Part shown: in pieces, positions 5,805-8,019 of the stretch | Numbering within the stretch: the stretch's first letter is position 1 | How the letters are laid out: each line of letters begins with the position of its first letter | Source: CAZLBC01 sp964557575 | GTDB taxonomy: Bacteria; Planctomycetota; Phycisphaerae; SM23-33 | Assembly: GCA_964557575.1 (NCBI GenBank) | Contig: CAZLBC010000147.1 | Span: forward strand, 1 to 8,019 | Direction of reading: 5' to 3' | DNA: 8,019 nucleotides | Notes under the pieces: model-generated | The model's database searches: none | What the model was told of the DNA's origin: nothing | What the model saw: only the letters and a program-made list of their open reading frames with translations | Program-made: the position numbers and the translations under genes

Positions 5805-6779
5805 TTATTTAAATCGGTCGGTTGCACAGAAAAGGGTGTTTTCAAGGAGCTTTGCCACCGTCACCGGCCCCACGCCGCCCGGGACGGGAGTAATCGCCGA
5901 CGCAACCTCTTTCGCCGCATCGAAATCGACATCGCCGACCGTCTGCATATCGGTTTTCCCGTCTTCCCTTTTCAGCGGCTGATTGTTTTCATCAAGGCCC
6001 TTCGGGATGCGGTTTATGGCGACATCGATCACCACACACCCCGGTTTCAGCATTTCGGCGGAAACGAGCGGTGCCAGATCGGGGGACGGCCCCTCGCCGC
6101 CGGATTTTCGGTATCCCAGCCATTTTGCCTGGCTGACGCCCGCGGCGGTAACCAGGATGTCCGCCCGTTTCGTGTGAGCCGCGAGGTCCGCCGTCGCGAT
6201 GTGGCACACGGTCACCGTCGGCGACGCGTTCGGGCTCTTCAGCAGCATCATCGCAATCGGCTTTCCCACGATCTCGCTGTGGCCGACGACGACTGCCTCC
6301 TTACCGGCCATGTCGCCGCACGTCCGCTCGAGCAGTGCCATCGCCGCCAGCGGCGTACAGGGAGCCGGCATGGCGTCACCGTAAAAGAGCCGCCCGAGAT
6401 TGGCCGGGCTGATGCCCTCCACGTCCTTGCCGGGATCGATCGAGGCCTGAATCTTCCGGGCATCGATCCCCGCCGGCAGCGGCAGTTGCAGTATGATCCC
6501 GTCGACGGTGTCGTCGGCGTTGAGCTGCGCGACCTCGGCCAGCAGTTGGTCTTCATTGATATCCTCGTCAAGCGTCAGCAGCCGGTAGTCGATACCGACC
6601 CCGCTGCACGATTTCTCCTGCATCTTCACGTACATCCTGCTTGCCGGGTTGTCGCCCGCCTGCACGGCCGCCAGTTGCGGTGCCCGGCCGGTCCGGGCGG
6701 CACACTCCTCCACGCCCGTCCGCACGCGCTGCGTGATTTCCTCGGCTACCGCTTTCCCGTCGATGATTGTGGCAGACAT
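5805..6779 (-). CDS. folD: FolD-type methylenetetrahydrofolate dehydrogenase/cyclohydrolase
   Basis: 324 residues; the family normally interconverts 5,10-methylene-, methenyl- and 10-formyl-tetrahydrofolate with NADP in the cytosol. Landmarks run in order: GDNPASRMYV (42-51), DGIILQLPLP (93-102), KDVEG (118-122), the nucleotide-binding GHSEIVGKP (166-174), ADILVTAAG (206-214) and TPVPGGVGP (296-304). Numbering matches E. coli FolD over the active site. Tyr50 and Gln98 are kept. The position of the catalytic Lys54 is Gln, and that of Asp121 is Glu. The protein is longer than the usual 280-300 residues because of an insertion near 217-240, Gly/Pro-rich in its middle. In the human homologue, Lys-to-Gln at this site is known to abolish cyclohydrolase but spare dehydrogenase. 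Loss of cyclohydrolase here is inference. It is the second gene of an operon: its ATG follows the upstream stop by 3 nt, and GAGGAG at the end of that gene (6786-6791) serves as ribosome site. The family call is very secure. Confidence 0.95.
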   Translation of the reverse strand: MSATIIDGKAVAEEITQRVRTGVEECAARTGRAPQLAAVQAGDNPASRMYVKMQEKSCSGVGIDYRLLTLDEDINEDQLLAEVAQLNADDTVDGIILQLPLPAGIDARKIQASIDPGKDVEGISPANLGRLFYGDAMPAPCTPLAAMALLERTCGDMAGKEAVVVGHSEIVGKPIAMMLLKSPNASPTVTVCHIATADLAAHTKRADILVTAAGVSQAKWLGYRKSGGEGPSPDLAPLVSAEMLKPGCVVIDVAINRIPKGLDENNQPLKREDGKTDMQTVGDVDFDAAKEVASAITPVPGGVGPVTVAKLLENTLFCATDRFK

Positions 6780-6782
6780 ACC

Positions 6783-7676
6783 TTACTCCTCGTTGTTGAA
6801 TACCGACAGCAGCGCGTCGCTGATGTCCTGTTCGATGGCACCTTTTTTCTCCGCCAGCCGGACCGTGTGTTTCCCGGCCGCCCGGTACAGGTCAAGCAGC
6901 TCTCCGGACACGGCCGCGACGGCGTCCACGTGCGACCGGACCGTCGCCGCGTCGCCCCGCTCCACCGGGCCGGTCAACGCCGCCGCCGCGCCGGACTGCA
7001 GCGCGTTGGCCACAACGGCCCGGACGAGCGGGCCGACCGCATCCCGCGCGTCGTCGTCCGCGATCCCGGCGGCCCGGTACAGCTCGATGCCGGCGTCGAT
7101 CATCGCGACCAGGTAATTCGAGCAGAACACCGACGCCGCGTGGTACAGCGGCTTGTCGCTCGTGTGGATCGTTCGCGACTGTCCCCCCGTGTCGGCGCAC
7201 AGTTGCCGGGCCGCTTCCGCCGCGCCCGCGTCGCCCTCGATGAACCACCACGTGCCGCGCACGTCCGTGACCACTCCGTCGGGGAAGGACTGCAGCGGGT
7301 GCATCGAAGCGACCGGGCAGTCCTTTTCAGCCGCCGGTTTCAGTATATCGCTTCCCAGGGCCCCGCTGAAGTGGTTCACCGCGGGCCTGCCGGCGAGCGC
7401 GCCGGATCCGGCGAGGTCATCGCAGATCCCGGCGATCTCGTCGTCCGGCACCGCGAGCAGCAGCAGTGCGCAGCCCTCGGCAGCCGCCTCGATGTTCACG
7501 TACGGCGCATCGAGTCGGGCGGCCGCCGCGCGGGCCTTTTCCTCGCCGGTGCCGCCGGCCACCGCGCGTATGCGGTACCCGGCCGCCCGGGCGGCCGTCC
7601 CCACCGATATGCCCACCCGCCCCGGGCCGATAATCGCGATGTCCGGTTTCGCCGAATCGTTCACGCGTCCAAGCAT
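6783..7676 (-). CDS. Rossmann-fold plus DUF2520 protein (probable NAD(P)-dependent oxidoreductase)
   Basis: 297 residues from the ATG at 7676. The N-terminal Rossmann fold shows IAIIGPGRVG (13-22) with the GxGxxG dinucleotide motif and LLLAVPDDEI (72-81). The linker carries HFSGALGS (102-109) and HPLQSF (126-131). The C-terminal helical DUF2520 domain shows YHAASVFCSN (178-187) and ALTGPVERGD (233-242). This arrangement is that of the Rossmann-like/DUF2520 family, related in fold to ketopantoate reductase and 6-phosphogluconate-dehydrogenase-type enzymes. The substrate is not established. The start was chosen because family members begin a few residues before the GxGxxG strand. The frame stays open to an ATG at 7823, giving a 49-residue extension (with CSKC) that resembles no part of the family. 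No strong Shine-Dalgarno marks either start. It is the first gene of an operon with folD, 3 nt apart, which suggests a link to reduced-cofactor or folate metabolism without proving one. Confidence 0.9.
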   Translation of the reverse strand: MLGRVNDSAKPDIAIIGPGRVGISVGTAARAAGYRIRAVAGGTGEEKARAAAARLDAPYVNIEAAAEGCALLLLAVPDDEIAGICDDLAGSGALAGRPAVNHFSGALGSDILKPAAEKDCPVASMHPLQSFPDGVVTDVRGTWWFIEGDAGAAEAARQLCADTGGQSRTIHTSDKPLYHAASVFCSNYLVAMIDAGIELYRAAGIADDDARDAVGPLVRAVVANALQSGAAAALTGPVERGDAATVRSHVDAVAAVSGELLDLYRAAGKHTVRLAEKKGAIEQDISDALLSVFNNEE

Positions 7677-7844
7677 AATTTCGCGCCCGCCCCCGGGCAA
7701 GCCAATAATTCCGGGGACATGATACTTAACTATGGAACCATCCGCGCATTTCGAACATATCATGCCGGGGTATTTGACCACACCCGCCTTGTTGGCCCGT
7801 TCCGTGTCGCCGCCGTTCCGCATCCGCTGCCGCGATGCGCTGTC

Positions 7845-7873
7845 TTGACAGGTTTCCCCTGCACGTATATCTT
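7845..7873 (+). promoter_or_regulatory. Candidate upstream promoter for tRNA-Ala
   Basis: A perfect TTGACA (7845-7850) is followed by a 17-nt spacer and TATCTT (7868-7873), four of six -10 matches. Transcription would start near 7880, about 60 nt before the tRNA. The primary transcript would then contain the palindrome at 7900-7919. No promoter of comparable quality was found on the minus strand for the DUF2520-folD operon in 7677-7941. Confidence 0.5.
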
Positions 7874-7899
7874 GTCCGACGCCGCGCGGGTGGCGATTT

Positions 7900-7919
7900 C
7901 ATCCCGGCGCGCCGGGATG
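7900..7919. repeat. Perfect 20-bp palindrome upstream of tRNA-Ala
   Basis: CATCCCGGCGCGCCGGGATG is fully self-complementary with no spacer. As RNA it would form an eight-pair hairpin with a four-base loop. As DNA it is a symmetric site typical of dimeric regulators or restriction/methylation contexts. No T-run follows, so it is not an intrinsic terminator. It lies between the TTGACA promoter and a second -10-like TATAAT. Confidence 0.55.
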
Positions 7920-7923
7920 CCCG

Positions 7924-7929
7924 TATAAT
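7924..7929 (+). promoter_or_regulatory. Consensus -10 element (TATAAT) close to tRNA-Ala
   Basis: TATAAT ends 12 nt before the mature tRNA 5' end, so transcription would begin around 7936. The -35 position at 17-nt spacing (7901-7906, ATCCCG) is a poor match and falls inside the palindrome. This could be a promoter that needs an activator or is blocked by a repressor at the palindrome, or the match may be fortuitous. Confidence 0.4.
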
Positions 7930-7941
7930 ACTGAATCACGC

Positions 7942-8014
7942 GGGGCCGTAGCTCAGTTGGGAGAGCGCCAGCTTTGCAAGCTGGATGTCGTCGGTTCGAG
8001 TCCGATCGGCTCCA
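7942..8014 (+). tRNA. tRNA-Ala (anticodon TGC)
   Basis: A complete 73-nt cloverleaf. The acceptor is GGGGCCG (7942-7948) with CGGCTCC (8007-8013), including one G-U pair, and the discriminator base is A8014. The D stem is GCTC/GAGC. The anticodon stem CCAGC/GCTGG closes the loop TTTGCAA, giving anticodon TGC at 7975-7977, which reads GCN alanine codons. The variable loop is ATGTC, and the T stem is GTCGG/CCGAT with loop TTCGAGT. CCA is not encoded (the sequence continues TTGGG), so the end must be added by CCA nucleotidyltransferase. No rRNA is visible before it. The window ends too soon to show whether more tRNA genes follow. Confidence 0.97.
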
Positions 8015-8019
8015 TTGGG

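Noticed and set aside
6174..7928. 584-codon plus-strand frame opposite folD and the DUF2520 gene
   Set aside because: It is Arg/His/Val-rich, resembles no family, and both minus-strand genes beneath it are clear family members. It is an antisense shadow in high-GC DNA.

Overview
The window is GC-rich bacterial chromosome with AT-rich intergenic stretches. No phage, plasmid, CRISPR or transposase gene was found. The HU-family protein has an NPKT...VPAKRTVKFK arm. FolD has a KDVEG motif and an insertion near its C-terminal half. A large GH35 protein and an AMMECR1-like exported protein are also present. From memory, this mix recalls Planctomycetes/PVC-type or related uncultured lineages. That assignment is a low-confidence inference.

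Layout, left to right: (1) 1-110 is a polypyrimidine stretch with three to four 16-17 bp tandem units, just past the stop codon of the first gene. (2) 111-1910 (-) encodes a probable exported protein with a degenerate AMMECR1-like domain followed by a helical, toroid-like domain. (3) 1911-2579 is a divergent intergenic region of about 670 bp. It holds a -35-like element for the left gene, nested inverted repeats, and a good promoter followed by a terminator-like hairpin, an orphan Shine-Dalgarno and a 21-codon ORF, all leading into the right gene. (4) 2580-5267 (+) encodes a GH35 beta-galactosidase-family protein in which both expected catalytic glutamates appear to be replaced. (5) 5410-5802 (+) encodes an HU/IHF-family protein with its own promoter and a Gly/Ala/Pro/Ser-rich tail. 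(6) 5805-7676 (-) is a two-gene operon, a Rossmann/DUF2520 protein followed by folD with a 3-nt gap, convergent with HU and only 2 nt from its stop. (7) 7677-7941 is an intergenic region with promoter elements and a perfect 20-bp palindrome. (8) 7942-8014 (+) is tRNA-Ala(TGC).

The genes do not form one obvious pathway. The folD operon (one-carbon metabolism plus a probable NAD(P)-dependent reductase), HU (nucleoid) and tRNA-Ala are housekeeping. The GH35 gene and the exported AMMECR1-like gene are the accessory part, divergently arranged around a structured intergenic region. The points most worth following up are the altered catalytic positions in GH35 and FolD, the attenuator-like GH35 leader, and the AMMECR1-like/helical-domain architecture.
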